NCBI GenBank assembly: GCA_030429235.1
Contig: JAUIDB010000003.1
Coordinates: 124,001 to 188,000, forward strand
DNA: 64,000 nucleotides
Source: Thermoanaerobaculia bacterium
GTDB taxonomy: Bacteria > Acidobacteriota > Thermoanaerobaculia > Multivoradales > JAIOJS01
Reading direction: 5' to 3'
Part shown: positions 36,287 to 45,709 of the stretch, in pieces
Position numbering within the stretch: the first letter of the stretch is position 1
How the letters are laid out: each line of letters starts with the position of its first letter
Translations under genes and position numbers: made by a program
The notes under the pieces: model-generated
The model's input: only the letters and a program-made list of their open reading frames with translations
What the model was told of the DNA's origin: nothing
The model's database searches: none

Positions 36287-37471
36287 TCAGCCGACGACGG
36301 GCAGGGGACTGCTAGCCAAGGCGCGGTTCTCGGCCGTGATGGCGTACCGGAATCGCTCGGCGACCTCGGCGGTATCCTCCGGCTCCACGAAACGCTCGTA
36401 GAGATTGGTACGCTGGCGCGGGCGGTACCCGGCCTGAACGATCAGGCGCTCCATCTCCTCCTGGCTCATCTTGAAGGCCGTGCCGGCAGCGGAAACGACG
36501 TTCTCTTCGATCATGATCGACCCCATGTCGTCGGCCCCGAACTTCAGTGCCAGTTGGCCGATCTTCTTGCCCTGGGTCACCCAGCTCGTCTGGAAGTGCT
36601 GGACGTTGTCGAGGAAAAGGCGCGTGACGGCCAGTGTCCTGAGGTACTCGTGGGCATAGGTTTCCGGAACCAGTGGCATGTCGGTGTTGTCGTGCTGGAA
36701 GGTCCAGGAGATGAAGGCGGTGAACCCGCCGGTCTCGTCCTGGAGATCGCGAATGCGCTGGAGGTGCTCGAGGCGGGGTTCGAGCCCTTCGCCCATGCCG
36801 TACATCATGGTCGCCGAGGTGCGCAGTCCGACGAGGTGTGCCTGACGATTGATGTCGATCCATTCGTCGGCGGTGCACTTCGGAAGCGCCAAGACCTCCT
36901 TGCGGATGCCGTCCGACAGAAGCTCCGCTCCCCCACCGGGAATCGACATCAGCCCAGCGTCCTTCAGCCGAGCCACGACCTCGGCGAAGGACAGCCGCTC
37001 CTTGCGCGCGATGAACTTGACCTCGGGCGGCGAGAAGGCATGCACGTGGATCTCGGGATACTCACGCCGGATGAAGCGGAGGAGGTCCTCGTAGTAGTCG
37101 ATGCCGAGGTCGGGATGGACCCCACCCTGCATCAGGATGCCGGTTCCGTTGAGCGCCAGGGTCTCCTCGATCTTGCGCCCGATCTCTTCGTGCGAGAGCA
37201 GATACCCTTCGGGGTCACCAGGAGCGCGATAGAAAGCACAGAACCGGCACTTGTAGACGCACACGTTGGTGTAGTTGATGTTGCGATCGATGTTGTAGGT
37301 CGCAACCTCGGGATCGTTGTGACGCCGACGCACGGCGTCCGCCGCGATGCCTAGTTCGAGCAGATCGCTGTCGAGAAGGAGCCGGTGGGCAGCGCCGAGG
37401 TCGAGACGGCGCCCCTCCTGCACATCGAGGAGGAGTTCGGCCACGGAACGAGAGCTGGGTGACGCATCCAT
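36287..37471 (-). CDS. mqnC: Cyclic dehypoxanthine futalosine synthase (MqnC)
   Basis: 394 residues from the ATG at 37471. A radical SAM enzyme with the cluster motif CVYKCRFCAFYRAPGD (about 62-78) after NIDRNINYTN. The MqnC-type segments MQGGVHPDLGIDYYEDLL, HVHAFSPPEV, GLMSIPGGGAELL, SWTFQHDNTDM and ADDMGSIMIEENVVSAAG are all present. It cyclises dehypoxanthine futalosine in the futalosine route to menaquinone. The other mqn genes are not in this window. The menaquinone link fits the Nqr complex nearby. Confidence 0.93.
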   Translation of the reverse strand: MDASPSSRSVAELLLDVQEGRRLDLGAAHRLLLDSDLLELGIAADAVRRRHNDPEVATYNIDRNINYTNVCVYKCRFCAFYRAPGDPEGYLLSHEEIGRKIEETLALNGTGILMQGGVHPDLGIDYYEDLLRFIRREYPEIHVHAFSPPEVKFIARKERLSFAEVVARLKDAGLMSIPGGGAELLSDGIRKEVLALPKCTADEWIDINRQAHLVGLRTSATMMYGMGEGLEPRLEHLQRIRDLQDETGGFTAFISWTFQHDNTDMPLVPETYAHEYLRTLAVTRLFLDNVQHFQTSWVTQGKKIGQLALKFGADDMGSIMIEENVVSAAGTAFKMSQEEMERLIVQAGYRPRQRTNLYERFVEPEDTAEVAERFRYAITAENRALASSPLPVVG

Positions 37472-37578
37472 AGCGCCGTACTCTAGCATCTGCGTCCGGA
37501 CCGTCGTCGTCGAAATCGACCAAAGTCCGACTGGCGGCCGGCCCCGAATCACGAAGCCAGCCGCCAGCCGTTTCCGGC

Positions 37579-37944
37579 TCAGACTTCGAGTCCGGCCTCG
37601 GCCGTAGCCAACTTGTGACGGGCCATGGCCAGATTGCTCTTCTGTCGGTCGAGTACCAGGTAGAGAAACAGGTTCGAGGCCGACACCAGCGGTCGAATCA
37701 GGTGGTACTGGGTCCCCAGGGTGATGAGAATGTCCTCGATCGTGGTCTCGAGACCGAGGTTCTGCATCACCTGCATCTTGGCCTGCACGACCTGGGTGTT
37801 GCCGGCCGCGGCGACCTCGAGGTTGAAGTCGTCGCCGCCTCCGGCCTGCCCGAGCGACATGCCGCTCTCGTAGTCCACGAGGGAACAGGCGCTCGCCCCG
37901 TCGATGCTCATCAGACTCTTCAAGGTCTCTTTCACGTTTGCCAT
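37579..37944 (-). CDS. Roadblock/LC7 protein from an internal start
   Basis: The ATG at 37944 is in frame with the upstream receiver gene and is preceded by AAAGGAG at the ideal distance. It would give 121 residues: [20 protein letters not shown], with the roadblock core [16 protein letters not shown] and [20 protein letters not shown]. Free roadblock proteins of this size are common and act as GTPase-activating partners of small Ras-like GTPases such as MglA; no such GTPase is encoded nearby. Whether this product is made independently is inferred from the Shine-Dalgarno only. Confidence 0.6.
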   Translation of the reverse strand: MANVKETLKSLMSIDGASACSLVDYESGMSLGQAGGGDDFNLEVAAAGNTQVVQAKMQVMQNLGLETTIEDILITLGTQYHLIRPLVSASNLFLYLVLDRQKSNLAMARHKLATAEAGLEV

Positions 37945-38727
37945 GGGGTGCTCCTTTCGAGCGTTGGATTGGGTCGGGTTTGGTTCTGGCTCACCGGCCT
38001 CTGACCCAGACGAGGGCACGGGAGCGTCACGGAAACTCTGTTCATCTTGGTTGCTTTCATCGAGGGCCCGGGCTGCGTCGAGCAACAGATGGCTCAGGGG
38101 CAAAGTGGTCCGGCGTCGACGAGAACCGGGAATCTCGTGCAGGACCAGGACCACTCCTTGCCAGCCGAGAATGTCGAGAGCGGCTCGGTCTCCCTCGACC
38201 TCCTCGGTGACGGCATCGATCAGCTGCCCATCCTCGAACACGAGGTCACCCTGTCGCCCTTCCGACCGGACCCTGAGGAGACAGGTTTTCCCCTCGAGTT
38301 CCAGGAGTTGGGTGAAGCCGGCCACGGTGAGTCCATCGAGCACGCTCTCGGGGTGACTGAGGGCGGCTCGCACGAGCTCGATCAGCGTCGTCAGGTCGAT
38401 CGGCTTCTCGAGGCAGGCGATCGCCCCGAGCTGGCGAACCGCCCTCTCGGTCTCGTCGGTGAGGTAGGCGCTGACGACCATGACCCTACCCCCGAACTCG
38501 GCTTGAGAAATCCCAGCCAACATCTCCACGCCACCGATCCCCGGCATGTTGAGATCCGTCACGACCAGGTCGAAACGGGTCGCGCCGAGCTTCTCTAGAG
38601 CTTCGCCACCGTCCCCGGCCGTATCAACTTCGGAGAACCCCTCGGCCGCGAGAGCCTCAGCCACGCTGCTGAGGAACAGTGGCTCATCGTCAACGACGAG
38701 AATTCTCTTCTGGCTATCAGCTTCCAC
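37579..38727 (-). CDS. Receiver - DUF4388 - roadblock/LC7 signalling protein
   Basis: A continuous frame of about 382 residues. A GTG at 38727 starts just before the receiver domain ([19 protein letters not shown]; Asp in [17 protein letters not shown], about 53). A DUF4388/PATAN-like domain follows ([17 protein letters not shown], about 133-215). After a Ser/Glu/Pro linker comes a roadblock/LC7 domain (about 262-382). A second start with its own strong ribosome-binding site begins exactly at the roadblock domain (37944). The gene could therefore yield both the fusion and a free roadblock protein. DUF4388 and roadblock proteins act in GTPase-linked polarity and motility signalling. It follows the sigma-54 regulator by 114 nt. 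Confidence 0.85.
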   Translation of the reverse strand: MEADSQKRILVVDDEPLFLSSVAEALAAEGFSEVDTAGDGGEALEKLGATRFDLVVTDLNMPGIGGVEMLAGISQAEFGGRVMVVSAYLTDETERAVRQLGAIACLEKPIDLTTLIELVRAALSHPESVLDGLTVAGFTQLLELEGKTCLLRVRSEGRQGDLVFEDGQLIDAVTEEVEGDRAALDILGWQGVVLVLHEIPGSRRRRTTLPLSHLLLDAARALDESNQDEQSFRDAPVPSSGSEAGEPEPNPTQSNARKEHPMANVKETLKSLMSIDGASACSLVDYESGMSLGQAGGGDDFNLEVAAAGNTQVVQAKMQVMQNLGLETTIEDILITLGTQYHLIRPLVSASNLFLYLVLDRQKSNLAMARHKLATAEAGLEV

Positions 38728-38841
38728 ACGGATCCAGATAGCAGCCTGCGTGCCAGCGACACAAGAGCCCAAGGATGAGGACTCAGGCCGATTTCCCCCT
38801 TCAGCAGGACCACGAGGGAGCGCCCAAAATGAGCGACCCGC

Positions 38842-40164
38842 TCACTCTGACCGCAGTGATCTCAGCTTCCGCCGGAGAGTCGATACCCCGATTCCGAGGG
38901 CTTCTGCGGTGCGTTGGCGATGGCCGTCGAAATGGCTCAGGACGGCCAGGATGTGGCGCTTCTCCAGGGTGTCGAGGCGTTCCACGCTCCCCGACCCGTT
39001 CCCAGCCTCGACGGCGACCGCAGGAAGCGACACCGCTGGGAGCAGACTCGAAGGTCGAAGCGCGAGAGGCTCGTGCAAGAGGACCGACCGTTCGAGAAGG
39101 TTGCGGAGTTCTCGCACGTTGCCGGGCCACGGGTACTGGGCCATGCGCTCGATCTCTCCCGGTGCCAGGGCCAACGGGTGGACACCAAACGACTGCAGCA
39201 GGAAATCGACAAGCGCCGGTAGGTCGCCGAGACGGTCGCGTAGGGGAGGTACTCGCAAGCGACCGATGTCGAGCCGGAAGAAGAGATCGGAACGGAACGC
39301 TCCTTCGGCCATCGCCTGTTCGAGGTCACGATTGGTCGCCGAGATGATCCGCACGTCGAAGCGCCGCGGCTTCGAACCCCCGACGCGACGCGACTCCCCG
39401 TCCTCCAGAACCCCGAGGAGCTTCGCCTGCACGGCCGGCGACAGTTCTCCGATCTCATCGAGGAAGAGGGTGCCTCCGTGCGCGAGTTCGAACAACCCAG
39501 TCCGCGACGCGGTCGCTCCGGTAAAGGCACCTCGCTCGACCCCGAAGAGCTCGGCTTCCACCAATCCCTCGGGGAGGGCAGCGCAGTTCAACTTGACGAA
39601 GGGTCGCTCGTCGCCGCGCACGTAGTGCACCGCCTTGGCGATCAGCGACTTGCCCGAACCGGTCTCGCCCGTGATCAGGACGGGACAGTCGGATTGGCCG
39701 ATCCGCTCGACCAGGGATCGAGTCGCCTGCAGTCCCTGCCCCACCAGACGGAGCCGCGAACGGTCCGACTCCGTACGTCGACGATGCAGAGCATCGACCT
39801 GCTCCAGCCTCAGCGACTCGGCACTGCGCAACACGGCATGCCGCACGACCTCGAGTTCGACCGGCTTGGAGAGGTAGTCATCAATCCGCAACCTCAGCGC
39901 CTGCACCGCGTCTCCGATTCGGGGATGCCCGGTGACCATGAGGATCCGGGTCGGTAGGCCCTGCTCCAGAATCTCCTGCGCCAGATCTAGCCCCTCTCCA
40001 TCCGGCAGTTGCTGATCGAGAATGACGACCTGTGGACCCACCGCCAGCACCCCTCTCGCCTCCGCCAGCGTGAAAGCGCTGCGCACGTCGTGATCGTCCC
40101 GAGCCAGGTAGGTGGCCACCATCTCGCACCAGAGTTGGTTGTCGTCGACGACGAGGACCTTCAA
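38842..40164 (-). CDS. Sigma-54-dependent NtrC-family response regulator
   Basis: A 440-residue regulator. The receiver (MKVLVVDDNQLWCEMV) has its phosphorylated Asp in VVILDQQLPDGEGLDL (about 51). The AAA+ domain starts near 140 with Walker A GETGSGKSLIAKA, the sigma-54 contact loop ERGAFTGAT near 215, Walker B GGTLFLDEIGELS, and the arginine finger region FRSDLFFRLDIG. The C-terminal Fis-type HTH is HRQRTAEALGIGVSTLRRKL (about 410-435). It activates RpoN promoters. Its start overlaps the stop of the kinase gene (ATGA), so the two form a two-component pair. Confidence 0.96.
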   Translation of the reverse strand: MKVLVVDDNQLWCEMVATYLARDDHDVRSAFTLAEARGVLAVGPQVVILDQQLPDGEGLDLAQEILEQGLPTRILMVTGHPRIGDAVQALRLRIDDYLSKPVELEVVRHAVLRSAESLRLEQVDALHRRRTESDRSRLRLVGQGLQATRSLVERIGQSDCPVLITGETGSGKSLIAKAVHYVRGDERPFVKLNCAALPEGLVEAELFGVERGAFTGATASRTGLFELAHGGTLFLDEIGELSPAVQAKLLGVLEDGESRRVGGSKPRRFDVRIISATNRDLEQAMAEGAFRSDLFFRLDIGRLRVPPLRDRLGDLPALVDFLLQSFGVHPLALAPGEIERMAQYPWPGNVRELRNLLERSVLLHEPLALRPSSLLPAVSLPAVAVEAGNGSGSVERLDTLEKRHILAVLSHFDGHRQRTAEALGIGVSTLRRKLRSLRSE

Positions 40165-41648
40165 TCGTCCCTCCCCGCGGTCGCTCTCTGGGCGGGACGA
40201 TCGGCGATTCCGAGATCGATGGTGACTGCCGTTCCCCCTTGGCGGTGCGAGTCGATGGAGAGTGTCCCGCGCATGCGATTGATCAGCTTGTTGACGATGC
40301 TGAGTCCCAGGCCGGCTCGCTTGGGTCGGGTCGTGTAGAAGGGGCCCACGACCCGCCCCAGATCCTCCTTCGGAATCCCTTCGCCGTTGTCGATCACCGA
40401 GAGAAACACCCGCCCCTCGACGGCGTGGGCCTCAAAGGTGATTTCAGGATCGTCGGTCGACGCGACGCCCTCGATGGCGTTCTGCACCAGGTGTCGAAGC
40501 GCGTGCAGGAGGCCGGACCGGTCGGCCATGACCTCGAGCTTGGTGGGTGGAAGACGAACCACCAGCTCGACTCCAGCGGCGGTGAGCTCTCGTTCGATCG
40601 CGCCATGCAGCTTCTCCACCACTTCTTGCAGCTCGAGCCGTTCGATATGGAACCGCTCGAACTGTCCGAAATTGCGGAGAGAGGCCAGTAGGAACTCCAT
40701 GCGACCGACCTCGTCCAGGATGCGACTGACGTAGCCGGACTGACGTGACGAGAGGGGGTCCTGGTCCGACTCGAGAATCGTAAGCGCCGACTTGATCGAG
40801 TTGACCGGGTTTCCCAGCTCGTGCCGAATCACCGCAAACATCTGCTCCAGTTGGTCGACCTGACCGTGAGCCTTGGCGATCGCTACCAGGCGGGTGCGCT
40901 CGGTGACGTCGCGACTGATCACCACGAACTCCGATACCTCCTCACCCTCGCTACGGACGGGCGAAATCGTGGTGAAGACCGTGCGGCGCTCGTTCCCCAA
41001 CTGGATCTCATACTCGCGCTGCCAAGAATCCCCCCGGGTGAGCCTCCGTCGAGCCCAGGCGAGATCCTCGCGCGCGGCGGGGCAGCCGGGCAGGGTCCAG
41101 ATCCGTCGGCCGAGGACCTCGTCGGCACTACACTTCGACCAGGCCAGGTACGCCGCGTTCACGTACCGCACTCGTCCCGTGGCATCGAAGATCACGACTT
41201 CGTCGAGCGTCTGGTCGAGAGCCAGGCGGAGTCGTCGGTTGTGCGCCAGCTCTTCGCTCTCGCGCGTGGCGTCTCGCTGCACCGCAAAGTAGTGGGTCGC
41301 CTTCCCCTCGTCGTCGCGGATGGCTCGAATCCGCAGTTCCATGACGAAGGACTCCCCACCCTTTCGATAGTTGGTGAGTTGCCCGTCGAAGTCACCACCG
41401 CTCTGCAGGCACTTCTTCAGGCGCCGCAGGGCACCCAGCTGCGAGGTTCCGCCTTGGAGGAAGCGCGGGGAGCGTCCGATGACCTCGCTCGCGAGATAGC
41501 CGGTCATCTCGGTGAAGGCCTGGTTCACGTAGACGATCTGTGGACCTGGGGAATCCAGGTCCGCCGTCGTGATCATGAACGACTCGTCGATCAGGTTTGC
41601 CGCGCGAACCAGCAAAGGGATCGAAGCAAGGGTCCTGTCTAGCTCCAT
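40161..41648 (-). CDS. PAS-domain sensor histidine kinase
   Basis: About 495 residues from the ATG at 41648; a GTG at 41663 is also possible. The first PAS domain (about 20-125) resembles a LOV domain, but the flavin-Cys motif GRNCRFLQ reads GRSPRFLQG here. A second PAS follows (about 145-255). There is no TM segment, so the kinase is cytoplasmic. The H box is FAVIRHELGNPVNSIKSAL (about 272), and the ATPase boxes are LVQNAIEG, VIDNGEGIPKEDLG and GLGLSIVNKLINRM. It pairs with the adjacent sigma-54 regulator. The signal is unknown; a lost photoreceptor or a redox/ligand PAS is possible. Confidence 0.94.
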   Translation of the reverse strand: MELDRTLASIPLLVRAANLIDESFMITTADLDSPGPQIVYVNQAFTEMTGYLASEVIGRSPRFLQGGTSQLGALRRLKKCLQSGGDFDGQLTNYRKGGESFVMELRIRAIRDDEGKATHYFAVQRDATRESEELAHNRRLRLALDQTLDEVVIFDATGRVRYVNAAYLAWSKCSADEVLGRRIWTLPGCPAAREDLAWARRRLTRGDSWQREYEIQLGNERRTVFTTISPVRSEGEEVSEFVVISRDVTERTRLVAIAKAHGQVDQLEQMFAVIRHELGNPVNSIKSALTILESDQDPLSSRQSGYVSRILDEVGRMEFLLASLRNFGQFERFHIERLELQEVVEKLHGAIERELTAAGVELVVRLPPTKLEVMADRSGLLHALRHLVQNAIEGVASTDDPEITFEAHAVEGRVFLSVIDNGEGIPKEDLGRVVGPFYTTRPKRAGLGLSIVNKLINRMRGTLSIDSHRQGGTAVTIDLGIADRPAQRATAGRDD

Positions 41649-41924
41649 TGGGCTCACCCCCACAGTAATCAGATGCGGCGGAGCCTAACATACCTCCACC
41701 AGGCAGGTTCTACCGTCCTAAGGGTTAGAATAACGCCTGCCCAGGCGAACAGGGATCGTCAGGCGGCTAGAGACACTGGCGTCCCTAGACTCCCGCCCAT
41801 CGGGGGCCAGCTCCCCGTCGAAACAGCTACCTTGGTCCGGGGCCGGAGCGTCCTTCCTACCCAGAGGCTGGCCAGCACCTGAGTCCGAGCACTCTCTTCA
41901 GGGTGTCGCGACCAGATCAGAGGC

Positions 41925-42101
41925 CTATTGAGTCTCCCGTCTCCGGGGACAGGTGGCGCAGCTCATCGGCTCGCCGTCGGGACCAAGCACCTCGGGACCG
42001 CCGCAGGAACCTCGCAGGCAGGGACGTTGGAACATCACTCCAACCGCCATGATCGCCATGGCGCATCCGATGATCAGTGCAGCGAGGATCAGGGTTCCCA
42101 T
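41925..42101 (-). CDS. nqrM: NqrM, Nqr iron-site maturation protein
   Basis: Direct reading from the ATG at 42101 gives 58 residues: a single TM helix (LILAALIIGCAMAIMAVGVM), then FQRPCLRGSCGGPEVLG and MSCATCPRRRETQ. Four Cys after the helix and the RGSCGG core match NqrM (formerly DUF539), a small membrane protein needed to deliver iron to the NqrD/NqrE cysteine site. It lies 21 nt after apbE, the same order as in known nqr operons. Its small size hides it from ordinary gene calls. About 260 nt follow before the kinase gene, with nothing recognised. Confidence 0.9.
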   Translation of the reverse strand: MGTLILAALIIGCAMAIMAVGVMFQRPCLRGSCGGPEVLGPDGEPMSCATCPRRRETQ

Positions 42102-42122
42102 CACGCGTCGATTCTAACAGGT

Positions 42123-43217
42123 CTAGTGGGAAGCGACTGCTCCCGCGGAGACCAGGGCAAATTGGCCAAACCGAGGCGTTGCTTCGTGGCGGTAGGAGCC
42201 ATCTGCCTCACGAAACAGAAAGAGGGCAGCGAGACTCTCCTCCCGAGCCAAGTCGACTCCGTCGGCACCGAGGACGAGGAGCGCCGTAGCCCAGGCATCG
42301 GCAGCGGCACATCGTTCACTCACCACACTCACCGATGCGAGCCGGTGTGCGATCGGGCGCCCGGTACGCGGATCGATGGTGTGGGAGAGGCGCTTCCCGT
42401 CGAGCTCCCAGTAGTTGCGATAGTCGCCCGAAGTCGCGAGCGACCACCCGGCGAGTTCTACCAGGCTGTGGAGTTCCCGACCGGATGCCTCGGGGACCTC
42501 GATCGCGATGCGCCAGGGCACGCCATCGAGATTGTGACCCGAGGTCCGCACCTCGCCTCCGACCTCGACCATGTAGCGATCGACCTCGAGTTCGTCTTCG
42601 AGCGCGACCGCCACCGCGTCGACCGCGTACCCCTTGGCAATCCCTGAGAGATCGATCGATAGTGCGGGTTCGCTCTTCTGCAGAAGCCAGTGCGTCCCTT
42701 CGTCGGACTGCGCCGCCTCGGCTCGCAGTTTCTCGAAACCGATCGAGGTGCGCAACGCCTCGAGATCCTGCTGGGTGGGAGCCTCCAGGACCTCGCCCTG
42801 AGGACCGAATCCCCAGGCGTCGACCAGCGGCGAGACCGTGGCGTCGAAGCTGCCCCCCGATCGCTCGCTGATCTCGTTCGCGAGCCCGACGACCGCAAAG
42901 AGTGGCTGCGAGACGGCAAAGGGCACGGTGGACTGATGCCGGTTGAACCGAGAGACCTCCGAGTCGGCCTTCCAAGTCGACATCGACCGGTCGACGAGGT
43001 CGAGCGCAGTCTCGACCGTCGCCCGCAGCTCGGCCTCGAGGGGAGCCGACTCGAGACCCCGCACGACCTTGACGGTGTAGGTCGTACCCATCGTCTCGCC
43101 CTGGATTGCCACCTCGTGGAACCGCGACGGCTCTCCGTCCGGGCGGCCGCAGGCTCCCAGCAGACAGCAGAGGACGAGGAGCCCGCCGTAGCGAACTCCT
43201 CCGCGACCGATCCGCAT
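42123..43217 (-). CDS. apbE: FAD:protein FMN transferase ApbE, lipoprotein
   Basis: A 364-residue ApbE with a lipobox (LCCLLGACGR), so it acts on the periplasmic side. Motifs are QGETMGTTYTVKVVRG (about 42), SRFNRHQ, IDLSGIAKGYAVDAVAVAL (about 190), YMVEVGGEVRTSG, HTIDPRTGRPI near 285 and CAAADAWATALLVLG near 305. It attaches FMN to Thr in SGAT-type sites of NqrB and NqrC. It lies between nqrF and nqrM, 4 nt after nqrF. Confidence 0.95.
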   Translation of the reverse strand: MRIGRGGVRYGGLLVLCCLLGACGRPDGEPSRFHEVAIQGETMGTTYTVKVVRGLESAPLEAELRATVETALDLVDRSMSTWKADSEVSRFNRHQSTVPFAVSQPLFAVVGLANEISERSGGSFDATVSPLVDAWGFGPQGEVLEAPTQQDLEALRTSIGFEKLRAEAAQSDEGTHWLLQKSEPALSIDLSGIAKGYAVDAVAVALEDELEVDRYMVEVGGEVRTSGHNLDGVPWRIAIEVPEASGRELHSLVELAGWSLATSGDYRNYWELDGKRLSHTIDPRTGRPIAHRLASVSVVSERCAAADAWATALLVLGADGVDLAREESLAALFLFREADGSYRHEATPRFGQFALVSAGAVASH

Positions 43218-43221
43218 CCGA

Positions 43222-44448
43222 CTATCCGAAGTCGTCGAAGAGGATGTTCTCGGGCTCGACCCCGAGGTCGTTCAGCATCTGCATGCACGCCTTGAGCATC
43301 ATCGGTGGACCGCACAGGTAGTACTCGATGTCCTCGGGAGCCGGATGATCTTGCAGGTAGTTGTCGTGGAGTACCTGGTGGATGAACCCGGTATAACCGT
43401 CCCAGTTGTCCTCTTCGAGCGGTTCGGAGAGCGCCAGATGCCACTCGAAGTTGGGATTCTCGGCCTGGATCATGTCGAAGTCCTCCTGGTAGAAAGCCTC
43501 GCGCTTGCTGCGGGCTCCGTACCAGAACGTGACCTTGCGGTCGGTCGACAGCCGTCGGAACTGATCGAAGATGTGAGAGCGCATGGGCGCCATTCCGGCC
43601 CCACCCCCGATGAAGCACATCTCGGCGTCCGTCTCCTTGGCGAAGAATTCTCCGAACGGACCTGAAATCGTGACTTCGTCTCCCGGCTTCAGATTGAAGA
43701 TGTAGGACGACATGATGCCGGGCGGGGTGCCTTCAGGCGCCCTCGGAGGGGGCGAGGCGATCCGGACGTTCAGCATGATGACGCCACGTTCTTCGGGGTA
43801 GTTGGCCATGGAGTAGGCCCGGGTCACGGTCTCTTCGACCTTGGATACGTACTGCCACTGACTGTACTTGTCCCAGTCACCGCGGTACTCCTCGGCGATG
43901 TCGAAGTTCTTGTACTCGACAACGTGGGGCGGACACTGGATCTGGATGTAGCCACCGGCCCGGAAAGGAACCGACTCCCCCTCGGGCAACTCGAGGATCA
44001 GCTCTTTGATGAACGTCGCGACGTTGTCGTTCGACTTCACCTTGCACTTCCACTGCTGGACCGAGAAGATCTCCGGCTCCAGCTCGATCTTCATGTCGGA
44101 CTTCACCTTGACCTGGCAGGAGAGGCGACATCCCTCGCGGGCCTCACCTCGACTGATGTGGCTGGTCTCGGTGGGGAGCATCGCCCCGCCACCTTCGAGC
44201 ACGTCGACCTTGCAGACACCGCAGGTGCCCTTCCCGCCACACGCCGAAGGGATGAAGATCCGGTTGGCGGCCAGGGTGCCCAGCAGGGTGCCGCCAGCCT
44301 GAGTCACCAGCGTGTTGTCGGGATCGTCGTTGATCAGGATCTGAACGTCACCCATGGCCACGAGCCGGTTGCGGGCCACCATCAGGACCCCCACCAGGGC
44401 CACGATGACGAAGGTGAACATGAATACGCCGAGCGCGATCGTCATCAT
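43222..44448 (-). CDS. nqrF: Na+-translocating NADH:quinone reductase subunit F
   Basis: A 408-residue NADH-oxidising subunit. An N-terminal TM helix ([17 protein letters not shown]) is followed by a 2Fe-2S ferredoxin domain with [18 protein letters not shown] and later GCRLSCQ (about 70-112). The FAD domain has RAYSMANYP near 210, and the NADH-binding part has [14 protein letters not shown] near 275 and [13 protein letters not shown] near 380. Electrons pass NADH, FAD, 2Fe-2S and on to the NqrD/E iron site. It is sixth in the operon. Confidence 0.97.
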   Translation of the reverse strand: MMTIALGVFMFTFVIVALVGVLMVARNRLVAMGDVQILINDDPDNTLVTQAGGTLLGTLAANRIFIPSACGGKGTCGVCKVDVLEGGGAMLPTETSHISRGEAREGCRLSCQVKVKSDMKIELEPEIFSVQQWKCKVKSNDNVATFIKELILELPEGESVPFRAGGYIQIQCPPHVVEYKNFDIAEEYRGDWDKYSQWQYVSKVEETVTRAYSMANYPEERGVIMLNVRIASPPPRAPEGTPPGIMSSYIFNLKPGDEVTISGPFGEFFAKETDAEMCFIGGGAGMAPMRSHIFDQFRRLSTDRKVTFWYGARSKREAFYQEDFDMIQAENPNFEWHLALSEPLEEDNWDGYTGFIHQVLHDNYLQDHPAPEDIEYYLCGPPMMLKACMQMLNDLGVEPENILFDDFG

Positions 44449-44461
44449 CTGTCAGAGTCCC

Positions 44462-45079
44462 CTAGAGCTGGATTCCGGCGAAGGCCATGAAGCCGATCGC
44501 CATCAAGCCGGTGATGATGAAGGTGATCCCCAGGCCGCGCAGGCCGGGTGGAATGTTGCTGTAGCGAAGTCGCTCGCGAATGGCGGCCAGTCCGATGATC
44601 GCCAGGGCCCAACCGATCCCGGAGCCGATGCCGTAGACCGTACTCTCGCCGAGCGTGTAGTCCCTCTCGACCATGAACAGCGAGGCGCCCAGAATGGCGC
44701 AGTTCACAGCGATGAGCGGCAGGAACACTCCGAGCGCGCCGTACAGCGCCGGAGCGTAGCGGTCGAGCGTCATCTCGACGATCTGCACCATCGCGGCGAT
44801 GGTACCGATGTAGGTCAAGAAGCCGAGGAATGAGAGGTCGTACTGCGCCAGGCTGGGGTGAATCCACTCCAGCGATCCCTCCTTGAGGAGGTAGTTGTAG
44901 ATCAGGTTGTTCATCGGGACGGTGATCGTCAACACGAACGTCACCGCCATGCCGAGACCGATCGCCGTATCGACCTTCTTGGAAACCGCCAGGAAGGAAC
45001 ACATGCCCAGGAAGAAGGCCAGGGCCATGTTCTCGACGAAAATCGCCGTCAGGGCGATGCTGAGATAGTGCTCGAGCAT
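44462..45079 (-). CDS. nqrE: Na+-translocating NADH:quinone reductase subunit E
   Basis: A 205-residue membrane protein with six TM helices, homologous to NqrD. It starts [20 protein letters not shown] and contains [20 protein letters not shown] (about 26-45, with the Cys of the intramembrane iron site) and [19 protein letters not shown] (about 115). It forms an antiparallel pair with NqrD that carries electrons across the membrane. It follows nqrD by 3 nt. Confidence 0.97.
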   Translation of the reverse strand: MLEHYLSIALTAIFVENMALAFFLGMCSFLAVSKKVDTAIGLGMAVTFVLTITVPMNNLIYNYLLKEGSLEWIHPSLAQYDLSFLGFLTYIGTIAAMVQIVEMTLDRYAPALYGALGVFLPLIAVNCAILGASLFMVERDYTLGESTVYGIGSGIGWALAIIGLAAIRERLRYSNIPPGLRGLGITFIITGLMAIGFMAFAGIQL

Positions 45080-45082
45080 TCT

Positions 45083-45709
45083 CTATTCCTCCTCCACCTG
45101 TTCGGGCTTCCAGACCCTGAGGATCCAGATGAAGAACCCGATGAGGAAGAAGGCTCCGGGGGAAAGAACCATCAGCCCGTTGGGGGTGTACCAACCGCCC
45201 TCGGTGGCCAGCTGGAAGATCTGCTTGCCAAAGAGCGTGCCGGAGCCAAACAACTCGCGGAAGAACGCGGTCAGCATCAAGATCACCGCGTAGCCGAGTC
45301 CATTGCCGATCCCGTCGATCAGACTGAGTCCGGGCGGGTTCTGCATCGCGTAGGCCTCGGCACGCCCCATCACGATGCAGTTGGTGATGATGAGACCGAC
45401 AAAGACCGACAGCTGCTTCGAGATCTCGAAGACGTAGGCCTTCAGCACCTGGTCGGTCACGATCACCAACGAGGCGATGATGGTCAGCTGCACGATGATC
45501 CGGATGCTGTTGGGGATCTGGTCACGCAAGACGCTGACGAAGAAGTTCGACAGCGAGATGACCACGACCACCGCGATGCTCATCACCATGGCGGTGTCCA
45601 TCTTGGTGGTCACGGCGAGCGCCGAGCAGATCCCGAGCACCTGGAGGGCGATCGGGTTGTTGTTGAACAGCGGATCGATGAGCGCCTCACGCGCCTTGTT
45701 CGAAGCCAT
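45083..45709 (-). CDS. nqrD: Na+-translocating NADH:quinone reductase subunit D
   Basis: 208 residues from the ATG at 45709, which overlaps the nqrC stop (TGATG). The frame is open upstream but without meaning. Features are [20 protein letters not shown] (about 15-34, iron-site Cys), [20 protein letters not shown] (about 100-120, second Cys) and about six TM helices. With NqrE it forms the Na+-linked electron relay. The C-terminus is a charged stretch (KPEQVEEE). Confidence 0.97.
   Translation of the reverse strand: MASNKAREALIDPLFNNNPIALQVLGICSALAVTTKMDTAMVMSIAVVVVISLSNFFVSVLRDQIPNSIRIIVQLTIIASLVIVTDQVLKAYVFEISKQLSVFVGLIITNCIVMGRAEAYAMQNPPGLSLIDGIGNGLGYAVILMLTAFFRELFGSGTLFGKQIFQLATEGGWYTPNGLMVLSPGAFFLIGFFIWILRVWKPEQVEEE

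Noticed and set aside
38728-38772. Earlier TTG start of the receiver-DUF4388 gene
   Set aside because: It adds about 15 residues not seen in receiver domains and has no Shine-Dalgarno; the GTG at 38727 puts the receiver at the N-terminus.
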